Assembly: GCA_037447655.1 (NCBI GenBank)
Contig: JBBHKE010002024.1
Coordinates: forward strand, 62,001-126,000
DNA from: Zygnema cylindricum
Taxonomy: Eukaryota > Streptophyta > Zygnematophyceae > Zygnematales > Zygnemataceae
Length of the DNA stretch: 64,000 nucleotides
Direction: 5' to 3'
The position numbers were made by a program, and so were the translations under genes. The notes below the pieces were generated by a model. That model saw only the letters and a list, made by a program, of their open reading frames with translations, was not told the origin of the DNA and did not search any database. Positions 36,701-46,013 of this stretch are shown here, in pieces. Position 1 is the stretch's first letter; every line of letters starts with the position of its first letter.

Positions 36701-37800
36701 GCTAAAACAAGCCCCGCGTCAGTGGAATCTGAAGTTAGATGAGTTTTTGACAAGGCTAGGTTTTAAGAGAATTAGCTCAGATCATTCTGTATATGTCTTA
36801 CAAGGAGAGGATGGGATAGTATACATTCCTTTATTTGTGGATGATCTACTATTAATAAGTAAGTTAATGGATGAAATAAACAGCATTAAAACGACTTTAA
36901 GGTCCAGGTTTAAGATGAAAGACCTCGTTGAGGCCAATATATCTTAGGAATACAGGTAGAAAAGAGACAGAAATAAGAGGCTGATTACAATGACTCAAAA
37001 AGAAGCAATAGGTAACATGCTAAAAATATTTGAAATGAAAGATGTGAAAGGATCCGTAACTCCCATGGAATTCATGCAGAAATTTGAAAGAATTGATACA
37101 GATTCAGGCATAAATGTTGGTGAGAGTCTAGAGACAAGGGAGGAAGAGTTTATGGCTTCAAAGCCATGTAGACAGGTAGTTAGAAGTCTTATATGTTTCA
37201 TGAACTGTACGAGACCCGACATTGCAGCAGCTGTGGGAGTCTTCAGTAGAAGTTTATAGAATCCTAAAAGGGCAGACTGGGAAGCAGCGAAAGGTGTTGA
37301 GATATCTTGCAGGTACTCGAAATCTCAAGCTTGTTTTCGGAGGAGGAGAGGTGAAAATCAAGACGTGGAGCGACGCTAGCTATAGGGACATGCCAAGCCG
37401 AAAATCTAAGACCAGCTTCGTTCTGAAGATAGGAGATGGAACTTGCAGTTGGAGTAGCAAATTACAAAAGGTTACATCTCAATCCACAATGGAGTCAGAA
37501 TATATGGCAGCTGCTTCCGCCCTCAAGGAGCTCCTATGGGTCAAGTCCATTTTACAGGAACTTGGGTATATGCAAACTGGCCCTGAAACAATCAGGTGTG
37601 ACAACCAAGCTGCCATAGCAATTGCCTCTAACCCCAACCATCACTTTAAGAGCAAACACATAGATGCTACACTTCACTTTGTTAGAGAAAAGGTACTTGC
37701 AAAAGTCGTTAAATTGTGTTATTTACAAGACGAGAAGATGGTGGCTGACATGTTAACAAAAGCCCTTCCTGCTCCTAAATCAAAAGTTTTGCAGAGATGA
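33654..37800 (+). pseudogene. Element B Copia gag-pol polyprotein, broken
   Basis: The reading starts MSTSTTTASS inside the LTR and passes through a gag segment (IPIFNGQKYAYWG) that shifts frame near 33767. A CCHC knuckle (CFYCSEKGHGYKYC) lies near 34396-34437. The protease shows WIMDTAASAHM, where most Copia elements have D-S/T-G. Integrase follows (LWHKRLGHMNYY, CDGC, RSDNGGKYTSKEF, NRTVTESAW), then RT (KARLVAKG, MDVKTAFLHGEL, LYGLKQAPRQW, FVDDLLLI) and RNase H (TWSDASY, MESEYMAA, ADMLTKALP). In-frame stops near 34144, 34323, 35206, 35391, 35787, 36291 and 36945, plus frameshifts, inactivate it. Confidence 0.9.
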
Positions 37801-37842
37801 TACTGGACTAAGCGAGTAACTGAGTCTAAAGATTTAGGGGAG

Positions 37843-38852
37843 TGTTGTAATTTATAAATCTTTATTTCAGTCAATAGGGGTAAAAATTATTTAGGATATT
37901 TTTCCTAGTAGTCTACTGTAATACTTACCTTCATTAGTGTTTTAATAGCAAAAGGTACAGTAGAGTGTATTGTACTTTTGCAGGGACACGTGTCGGCGAA
38001 AGAACGTATACACGTTTTTCAAAGTAGCGCCGACTGTCAACCATATGTGTCAAAAAGTTGACGATGCGATTCACATGATCAGACGAACGGGATCTGTCCC
38101 GAGTATTCCGGAAACATATGGTACAGCTCGACGGTACCATCGTCGATCGAATCTGTTCCAACAGACGCGATTCACCTAGGACCACAAGCGTGATTCACGA
38201 GGGACCACAAGCGTGATTCGCGTGGGACCACAAGTGACGAAGCACTCAGGTGCTTCGTACTACACGACCACATTCGGCTGGACTTTAGCAGTCACCGCTG
38301 ACTAAGCATTTGGAACATTTTGTGTACGATTCAATTTTTGTAAATATCTGAATAACATTAGTTTGTTGTTTAGTGTGATATAAAATAGTGTTCCATTAAT
38401 CAGGTTTTTAGAAAATAGTAATTAGGGTTTTTGAGGTACAGTGACGTACGGGTAGGATGCTTTGTCGTTAGTCAAGATAATAACCGTATTAACGATTACC
38501 CAAATTAGTGTAGATCAGTAGATACACACTGTGAGCATATAACTTAGGACTTAGCCAATTTTGTAGTATCGAGTTATGGGAATATGATTTTCTAAGGGCA
38601 GTTTTTGGGAAACTTCCACACATCATATCTTATGGTTTACAAGGTCGTTTGGGTTGCAAATTTGGGAATTGTCAGTTTACCGTATTTTGTATCACTGTGG
38701 CATATTTGAAGCATATTGGCTTTCTGAGTCATATTTTGTGTCAGTTCTAAGTTGGTTGTTGAGCAGGTACTTTGATAGTTTCTGTTGTTTTTCATGTCTA
38801 CTTCCACTACTACTGCTAGTTCTCCGCCTGCAATGGTGGTTGTATAACAACA
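37843..38852 (+). repeat. 3' LTR of element B
   Basis: About 1,010 bp, matching 32700-33712 to its last bases, including the gag start region, where a TAA now interrupts the frame (GTTGTATAACAACA). Beyond it, element A integrase codons resume. Confidence 0.83.
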
Positions 38853-41334
38853 TCTAATTCCTAAAAACAAAGTCTGAAGCACCAACTTACTTCAAAGAAT
38901 ATAAAGCCTGGAGTGAGAAGTTGCACGGAACCCCCATTAAGAGGATAAAAAGTGACAATGGGGGAGAATATACCTCTAACCAGTTTGAGGATTATCTAAG
39001 GGAGGAGGGAGGTCAACATTACAAAACTATACCTTATAATCCATAATAAAATGGGGTAGTTGAGAGGTTGAACCGGACTCTAGGAGAAAGTGTATTTAGT
39101 ATGTAGCCGACAAAAGGATAGGAAAAAGATTTTGGGCTGAGGCCATGAACTATGCTAACTACATCAAGAATAGAGTCCTTACCTCAGTTGTGAAAGGAAT
39201 GACACCTTATGAGAGATGGGTTAGAAGGAAAACAAATATTTCGCACCTGAATGTATTCGGGAGTGAAGTTTACAGTCTTGACACAGATAGGAAGAACTGG
39301 AAATTAGATGCTAAAGGGAAACCGGGATTTTTTGTGGGATATAATGAGGATGTCAAAGGATATAGAGTCTGTGACCTAGCTAAACAAGATATCATTCTGG
39401 TAAAGCATCTAGTTGTCATGGATGAAGAGAAGTCATTTGACTATTTCAAATACACCAAGAAGATAAAAATCAGCTTTGAGTCCGAGGGTGAGGAAGACTC
39501 AGAACTTCCTAGAGAGACATGAGTGAAAAAGTGATTGCAGATTGAGGGGAGATCTAAGATGAAGAAGATAAAAATGAATACGCCCATATTCCTACGCTCT
39601 TCGAGGAGACAGAAGAGGAGAAGATGGAATCGGCTTCAATGGATAGGGAAGCCGATGAGATAGTGTGGAGGAACCCGAGACTTCCCTCCATCCCAGCTTC
39701 AGACTTTGAAGGAGGACGAAGGATCAGCAAATTGCTACACAAAAGACAAATCGCTCACAGGGTAAGTAAGTTGTCTCACCTTGATGAGCCTCAATCATAC
39801 TGAGAAGTAATGGACAGTTCCGGAGAAGGATAGATAGGTTAGAGCCATAAAAGATAAGATGGCATCCATTTTGGAAGCAAATACTTGGGAACTGGTGGAC
39901 TGTCCTCCGAACAGAAAACTAATCGGGTGCAAATGGGTGTTTAGACTGAAACTAATCCCAGATAATACCATTGAAAGATATAAGGCTCGGTTGGTAGCAA
40001 AGGGGTTCACTCAAAAAGAAGGGATAGATTATGTGAAGACATTTGCTCTTGTGGTACGGTTCCCATCAGTAAGGATTCTTCTTAGTCTAGTGGCAGCGCA
40101 AGACATGGAAATACACCAGATGGATATTAAGACCGCCTTCCTCAATTGTGAACTAGAGGAAGAAATCTTCATGCGGGAACCATAAGGTTTTGTAGAGGAA
40201 GGTGAGGAGAGCAAAGTCTGCAGACTTATAATGTCCTTATGTGGACTTGAGCAGGCTACCACGCAATGGAATAAGAAACTAGATGAGTTTCTCACCAGCC
40301 TAAAATATATCCGGATCAGTTCAGACCATTCTATTTATATGTTTGAAGATGAGAATCGTGTTATTTTTATTGCAATCATGGTGGATGATTTGCTACTATT
40401 AGGTAAATCCATGGAAAAAATCAATAAGTTAAAGAAAGATCTTAGAAGCAGGTTTGATATGAAAGATCTAGGTGAGGCAAGATATATCTTGGGGATACAA
40501 ATGGAAAGAGATAGAAGAAAAAGGATTATCAAACTTACTGAGAAAGATGTTATAGGGAATATGCTCGAGAAATTCCTAATGGAAAAGGCAAACACTTGTA
40601 CCACTCCCATGGACTTGAAGAAAATAAGTGATGGGAGTGTATAGGAAGGAGTGATAATCTTAGAGGACTTGATGAGTCCCGAAGAAAAACAGTTTTTGAA
40701 GTCTATTCCTTAAAGGCAAGTTGTAGGAAGTCTAATATACTTTATGAATTGTACTAGGCCGGACATAGCAGCAGTTGGAGTTCTCAATAGGAGTCTTAAT
40801 GATCCTAGAAAGAAACACTTGGAGGCAGCAAAGAGAGTCATGAGATATCTGGTGGGTACAAAAGAGTTATGGTTACATTTGGGAGGGGAGCACATTGACA
40901 TCCCCACTTAGAGTGATGTCAGTTATGGAGATGCATCGATGTATGTATTGTATGTGGGAGAAGGTACTTGCTGTTGGATTAGCAAGCAACAAAAGGTGGT
41001 TGCTCAGTCCACTATGGAGGCTGAGTACATGGCCTCCTGTTCTGCTGTGAAAGAATTGATGTGGGTAAAGTCTTTGCCGCAAGAATAGGGGTACATGAAG
41101 AAAGGGGTGCATGAAGCATTTTGTGATAATCAGGTTGCAATTGCAATTGCACCCAATCCAAAACATCATTTCAAAGCTAAACACATGGACATAAGGCTAA
41201 GTTTTATGAGGGAAAAAGTTGTAAACAAAATTATTAATCTTGTGTATAAACCAGATGGAGAAACGATTGCTGATATGATGACCAAACTTGTGCCCTCACC
41301 CAAATTAAAATATTGCAGAGAGAAGTGTGGATAA
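38853..41334 (+). pseudogene. Element A pol remainder: integrase, RT and RNase H
   Basis: It continues element A after element B. Integrase shows KSDNGGEYTSNQFED and VERLNRTLGES, then a GFFVGYNEDVKGYRV segment. RT shows WELVDCPPNRKLIGCKWVF, KARLVAKGFTQKEG, MDIKTAFLNCELEEE, MVDDLLLL and DLGEARYILGIQ. RNase H shows STMEAEYMAS and IADMMTKLVP. Stops at about 39044, 39104, 39520, 40184, 40642 and others make it a pseudogene. The RT catalytic box reads MVDD rather than the usual YVDD. Confidence 0.9.
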
Positions 41335-41371
41335 AAAGAAAAGGTTAAATTAGACTAGAAAATAAGGGGAG

Positions 41372-42379
41372 TGTTGAATTATTAGATTTATAAGGTATTT
41401 TTTAGGTCTGGATAGCTTAGTGAAAAATAGAAAAGAAAAGCGTAGACAGTCTGCCTCCACCTCTCCCCTCTATCCCACATACTTGTCGTAGTTACTGAAA
41501 GAGAGAGAGGGTGGTGGAGCCATTGCTGCCTTTGCACAGTAGGCATGTAAGAAGAAGTGACATAAGTCACTTCTACCAAAAAGGTTGAGTGCGGCAAGAC
41601 TCGAACCTCCGACCGGCACGGCGAGGCGTAGCCGTCAGCCTTAGCCGGTCTGTCGTTGAAGTCCGTTAGAAATATGGGGTATGATATGTATTTAAATATG
41701 TCAGAGTTCACCAATCCGATTTACTGAACTACGGATATGTAACATAAAAACAAATCGGATTATAATGCGAACGTGAAACCGCACGCAACAAATTTATCGG
41801 ACATCGATTTTCAACGGCTGGCATTCAAAGCCGTTTTGGATCTGACGGAGCGCATCATCGCCGAGATCGCGGAATGGGCGATTTGGCGGTTTTCAGGCGT
41901 GACATGACCTGGTGCCACGTGGCAAAATAACATATGAAAGCGGGAATCTTAGAGAGCATGAAGGCAAGTCCAAAAGAGACATGCGTCCACTCAATGAGCG
42001 AGTCGTACACAGACCATACAGAAAGTACACCGGCCACAGTACCTTTCTGTACTTTACAGTTCCCTTATTCGTTCGTGCATTAGTAGATATGAGTTGTGAG
42101 AGGGGTTTAGGATTTGGGAGATTTAGGAGGTAGTCGCCTTTCTCCCAATGAGCTTATATATATATTGGCATCTTTGCCACTTTATAACTAATGGCCTGGT
42201 CGGGCGTTTTTAGTGATTTCTTTTGCTGAGGACTCAGGGGAGTCCCGACTGCACAAGGGGGTAGTCAGATTGCTTGTTTGCATACGTGAGTGTCTTTGAT
42301 CTTAACTAAAGAAGGATAAGCCAAAAGCTATCTAGAGGCTTCCTAAATTCTGTAGTCCAATGGGGGACACAGAATCGCA
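41372..42379 (+). repeat. 3' LTR of element A
   Basis: About 1,008 bp from TGTTGAATTATT to GAATCGCA. It holds a TATATATATA box at 42155-42164, a GGACTC...GAGTCC hairpin at 42230-42245 and a tRNA-like antisense segment at 41587-41661. The left LTR lacks the last quarter. Confidence 0.82.
42155..42164 (+). promoter_or_regulatory. TATA box in 3' LTR of element A
   Basis: TATATATATA lies about 785 bp into the LTR, at a position comparable with the TATA box of LTR C at 45311. It would start transcripts reading outward toward the assembly gap. Confidence 0.45.
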
Positions 42380-42536
42380 AATCCTGGGTCTGTCAAGTAT
42401 ATATTTAGCAACCTACTAAAAAAAAGTGTCTGTTGAACTAAGGTAGCCATGGTTCAACCACCCTCTCTATCTTTCTGTGACTACAACAAATATGGTGGCT
42501 AGAGAGAGAAGGTGGAGGCAGGTTGTTCGCCTTTTC
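42380..42536 (-). mobile_element. Old LTR fragment D, right part
   Basis: This continues fragment D after element A. CCTGGGTCTGTCAAGTA, then GTAGCCATGGTTCAACCACC and GTGACTACAACAAATATGG correspond to blocks of the minus-oriented LTR at 43085-43240. It runs into the N gap just before its expected CAACA end. Confidence 0.6.
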
Positions 42537-42546
42537 NNNNNNNNNN
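42537..42546. other. Assembly gap (10 N)
   Basis: Ten Ns. LTR D is cut on its left side and inverted LTR C on its right side, so real sequence of unknown length is missing here. Confidence 0.99.
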
Positions 42547-43300
42547 GAAATATTCTAAGTTCTAGTCCCTCTCTAAACCCCTTCTACTGAAGTACGGCGC
42601 CAATCACAGGACTGTACCGTACATAAAAGTACAGGCGCCGGAGTACTTTCTGTACGGAAATTGTACGACAAGAACATACGAGTGACAAATGTCATACCCA
42701 AACTTGTTATCTTGCGCTCCGGAGATTTCGCAATCCTCCAGCGCATTTCCACGTGTCATCCGGAGTGGCGGCGTCAGAAAACGCCAAGGCGGCCATTCCA
42801 GAATCTCGGCTAGCACCACGGCCGTCGATTAAATCTGGTATCCATTCTCACCCGTCGAAAATAAGTGCGCGGTATTTGTTTCGCCGTCGAAACAAATGCG
42901 CGGTATCATTTTCGCGTAAACCATACTTCACTAAACTGTTTCTATGTACTAAGGATTTTTTTGCGCCGTTAAATGAATTCGTCTACGTGTACGTATTTAT
43001 ATAATTATCAAACCCTACGTGTCCTAGCACTAGTCCTAGACTAAACGGACATAGCTAACGGCTACATTGACGGACGGCAGGTAACAGGATCAATTCCTGG
43101 GTCCGTCAATACTTTTAGTAATCCCATCTATTTTCTGCTAACTATCTGCTACAAATCTTTAGGCAGCCATGGCCCTATCACCCTACCCAGCCTTCAGTGA
43201 CTACAACAAGTGTGGGGGCTTGGTAAAGGGAGTAAGAGGTAGACCGCCTCTACATTGTTCCTATTATAATACAGACCTAGAAAATACTCAAATATCAACA
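42547..43300 (-). repeat. LTR C, left inverted copy (truncated by the gap)
   Basis: This is the reverse complement of the first 750 or so bases of the LTR at 44523-45688, with only scattered mismatches by eye. Its 5' terminus (TGTTGATATTTGAG on the minus strand) lies at 43300, facing the other copy. Confidence 0.87.
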
Positions 43301-43415
43301 ATTCTCTGTAATGTTGTTTTTTGAATAAAAACAAAATAGGCGGTACGATTTGGTACGGAGAGTTGCGGATTTCTGTAAAAAATGCCACTTTTCGCTTGAT
43401 GGAACTTCACCCTTA
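43301..43415 (+). repeat. 115-bp module, copy 1
   Basis: It begins ATTCTCTGTAATGTTG and ends CTTGATGGAACTTCACCCTTA. It matches 45899-46013 over its whole length. A shortened form (ATTCTGTAATGTTG...CTGATGGAACGCCACCCTTA) occurs at 44048-44103, the centre of the foldback. Confidence 0.8.
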
Positions 43416-43604
43416 TTTAGTTTTTATACGCGAACAACATTACAGAGAATCTTGCCAATATTCTCTAAAGGTTTGGGAGGTAACAATGACCGTTGGATCT
43501 TTTTTCGCGAAGCATTCGCTTTGAAAGTTTTTGTAAATGGCGATGTACCCCGAGGAGTTACATCACCATTTACAAAAAAAATTGGTTCGCGACACGTTGG
43601 ATAA
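43350..43604 (+). pseudogene. Unidentified repeated reading frame, copy 1
   Basis: The right half of this frame encodes TTLQRILPIFSKGLGGNN, FFREAFALKVFV and VPRGVTSPFTKK, matching the minus-strand frame at 46008-45742 (TTLQRILPILSEGLGGN, FICEEFASFFFV, PPRGG). Here the first part is the inverted module, so only the downstream part is shared. I do not recognise the family. It could be a transposon-encoded protein or non-coding repeat that happens to stay open. Confidence 0.35.
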
Positions 43605-43689
43605 TGAACGTGTCACGATGGCAAACCAACGGAATCGAAATTTCGCACATGATATATGCATTCAAAAACTCAGCGGAAATCACGAAAGT

Positions 43690-44485
43690 GATATTGTAAC
43701 GAGCTTTCGTCACACTATTTTTGTTTTCGGCCATTTGTCACACTATTTGTGAAAGCGCTCATTCTTCACGCGAAAAAGTAAAAACCCTAAAAATAATGAG
43801 TTGGCATCGGACAAGCGTTGTAAATAATGACTTGGCATCTGACAAGCGTTTGCAAAAAATACAAAATGTGTATGGTACGATGCCTTGGTCTGCACGTACA
43901 TGGTATGCAAATTACGATTTCGAGTTGAAGTTGGTCGGTGTAACAAATATTTGACGATTTTCAATATCTATCTTATCTTACGTGGTATCACTCATTTCGG
44001 AGTACGTGGATTACAGACTACACAAAAGTACAACGTTCAAAGTGTAACATTCTGTAATGTTGTTCGTATGATTACAAAATTTTCTGATGGAACGCCACCC
44101 TTAGGGTGAAGTCCTATCATACGTTTCTGTAATTATACAGCAAACTCTACAAACCGGGTCGATTTAATCGATGTTCCATCATGTAGAGTTTGTAAGCCAC
44201 GTGTTCTAAATTGACTTGCGCCACGCAAGCTACGATCCGATATTGAATATCTTTCAGATTTTTAGCACCGACAAACTTAACTTCAAATCTTGACTTGCGT
44301 ACCATGTACCTGCGTACGAAGTAATCATACGAAAAAACTTTTATACTTTTTGCAGACACCAGTCTGTACGCCAACTCATTTTTTAGGGTTTCAGTTTTTG
44401 AATATAACGAAAGTCCTTTGAGAGAAATAGTGTGACGAACAAAAGTTACCGAAAATAGCGTGACGAAAGAATGTTACGAAATTCC
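43690..44485. repeat. Imperfect foldback of about 800 bp
   Basis: Left and right halves are inverted copies. For example, CCCTAAAAATAATGAGTTGGC (43785-43805) pairs with GCCAACTCATTTTTTAGGG (44370-44388), and GTACATGGTATGCAAATTACG near 43897 pairs with the GTACCATGTACC region near 44300. The centre lies near 44088-44105. It resembles a foldback or MITE-type element. Confidence 0.65.
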
Positions 44486-44522
44486 GTATTTATTTTCGGT
44501 TGTATTTTGGAAAGCGCGTGTC

Positions 44523-45688
44523 TGTTGATATTTGAGTATTTTCTAGGTCTGTATTATAATAGGAAAAATGTAGAGGCGGTCTACCTCTAACTCCCTTTAC
44601 CAAGCCCCCACACTTGTCGTAGTCACTGAAGGCTGGGTAGGGTGATAGGGCCATGGCTGCCTAAAGCTTTGTAGCAGACAGTTAGCAGAAAATAGATGGG
44701 TTTACTAAAAGTATTGTCGGACACAGAAATCGATCCTATTACTTGCCGTCCGTCAATGTAGCCGTTAGTTTTGTCCGTTTAGTCTAAGACTTGTGCTAAG
44801 ACATATAGGGTTTGATAATTATATAAATATGTACTCGTATACGAATTCATTTAACGGCGCAAAAAGATCCTTAGTGCATAGAAACAGTTTAGTGAAGTAT
44901 GGTTTACGCGAAGTTGATACCGCGCATTTGTTTCGACGGCGAAACAAATACCGCGCACTTATTTTCGACGGGTAAGAATGGATACCAGATTTAATCGACG
45001 GCCGTGGTGCTAGCCGAGATTCCGGAATGGCCACCTTGGCGTTTTCTGACGCCGCCACTCCGGATGACACGTGGAAATGCGCTGGAGGATTGCGGAATCT
45101 CCGGAGCGCAAGATAACAAGTTTGGGTGTGACATTTGTCACTCGTATGGTCTTGTCGTACAATTTCCGTACAGAAAGTACTCCGGCGCCTGTACTTTTAT
45201 GTACGGTACAGTCCTGTGATTGGCGCCGTACTTCAGTAGAAGGGGTTTAGAGAGGGACTAGAACTTAGAATATTTCTGGTAGGTAGATGCCTCTCCCAGA
45301 GAGCACCTTGTATAAATGGCAAACTTTTACCAACCATAACTATCAATTCAGTTGACCAAATTCAGTGATTCTTGTTGCTGCGGACTCAGGGGAGTCCAAG
45401 CTACCCAGGGGTGTAGTCGGTCAGAGTTATTGCTTGCCTGGGTGGCTGCATTTCTAAGGGAAAGTCAAAGTGGGGGAATGTGTCCAAATCTCATATTCTA
45501 ACTTTGCATTCTGTGGTGGAACTGAGCACACAGAAAGTCTTACTTCACAGGGGTGAAGCTTTAATGGGTTTCTGATTGTCAAGGGGTCAATCATTTGGGT
45601 TTTTAATCAACTTGAAGTCGACACTATCTAGATTAGCTTCCTTTGGACCTGCGAATTCTGTGTGGCAATGGAGCCCATAGAATTTCAG
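44523..45688 (+). repeat. LTR C, right copy (plus orientation)
   Basis: It starts TGTTGATATTTGAG and probably ends CATAGAATTTCA near 45688, by comparison with the end of LTR A. It contains TATAAATGG at 45311 and the GGACTCAGGGGAGTCC hairpin at 45382-45397. No element interior adjoins it, so it is a solo or rearranged LTR. Confidence 0.75.
45311..45319 (+). promoter_or_regulatory. TATA box in LTR C
   Basis: TATAAATGG lies about 790 bp into the LTR, the same relative place as the TATA run of LTR A. The conserved hairpin follows about 70 bp downstream. Confidence 0.45.
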
Positions 45689-45741
45689 TGTCATGTGCAA
45701 AACTTCAGATTTTTTGTTGGTTTTCCATCATGATACGTAGC

Positions 45742-46008
45742 TTAATCGTCTAGCGTGTCACGATTTTTTTTTTCTGTATTTGCCAACCCACCTCCTCGAG
45801 GTGGGTTGACAGTTACAAAGAAAAATGAAGCGAATTCCTCACAGATGAACATCCGATGGGCAGTATTACCTCCAAGACCTTCGGAGAGAATTGGCAGGAT
45901 TCTCTGTAATGTTGTTTTTCCTATAAAAACAAAATACGCGTTACGATTTGGTACGGAGAGTCGCGGATTTCTGTAAACTATGCCACTTTTCGCTTGATGG
46001 AACGTCAC
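45742..46008 (-). pseudogene. Unidentified repeated reading frame, copy 2
   Basis: An 88-codon open frame on the minus strand shares TTLQRILPI(L)S.GLGGN, E.FA...FV, PRG and RDTLD with the frames at 43418-43610. In this copy the upstream 115-bp module is in its natural orientation relative to the frame. No known domain is recognised. Confidence 0.35.
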
Positions 46009-46013
46009 CCTTA
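45899..46013 (+). repeat. 115-bp module, copy 2
   Basis: Same length and orientation as 43301-43415, starting ATTCTCTGTAATGTTG and ending CTTGATGGAACGTCACCCTTA. Sequence homology ends sharply at this last A, as at a transposon terminus. Confidence 0.8.

Larger units (their letters stand above)
32700..38852 (+). mobile_element. Copia LTR retrotransposon B, nested in element A
   Basis: LTRs at 32700-33712 and 37843-38852 both start TGTTGTAATTTA and end AACAACA, with high identity. A purine-rich tract (TTAGGGGAG) precedes the right LTR. Insertion split element A inside the integrase codons between SRVY and FLKTKSEA. Flanking 5-mers TGTAC and TCTAA may be a decayed target duplication. Domains in order are gag with a CCHC knuckle, protease, integrase, RT and RNase H. 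It is non-functional as read because of several stops and frameshifts, but is less decayed than A, consistent with later insertion. Confidence 0.9.
31407..42379 (+). mobile_element. Copia LTR retrotransposon A (degenerate, interrupted by element B)
   Basis: The left LTR starts TGTTGAATTATT at 31407. The right LTR spans 41372-42379 and is preceded by a purine-rich tract (AATAAGGGGAG). Flanking 5-mers AATCA (31402-31406) and AATCC (42380-42384) look like a worn target-site duplication. The internal order is GAG-pre-integrase, integrase, RT and RNase H, which is the Copia order. The 3' end of the left LTR, the primer-binding site, gag and protease are deleted. Many stops interrupt the coding region, so the element is dead. 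Element B splits its integrase. Confidence 0.88.
43301..44522. mobile_element. Foldback-rich core between the inverted LTRs
   Basis: The core starts with a 115-bp module (43301-43415) that recurs at 45899-46013. The module's first 16 bases return inverted at 43435-43450. A reading frame follows (43418-43610) that is also found at 45742-45900 on the minus strand. The right part is a foldback (43690-44485). No transposase is recognised. Confidence 0.6.
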
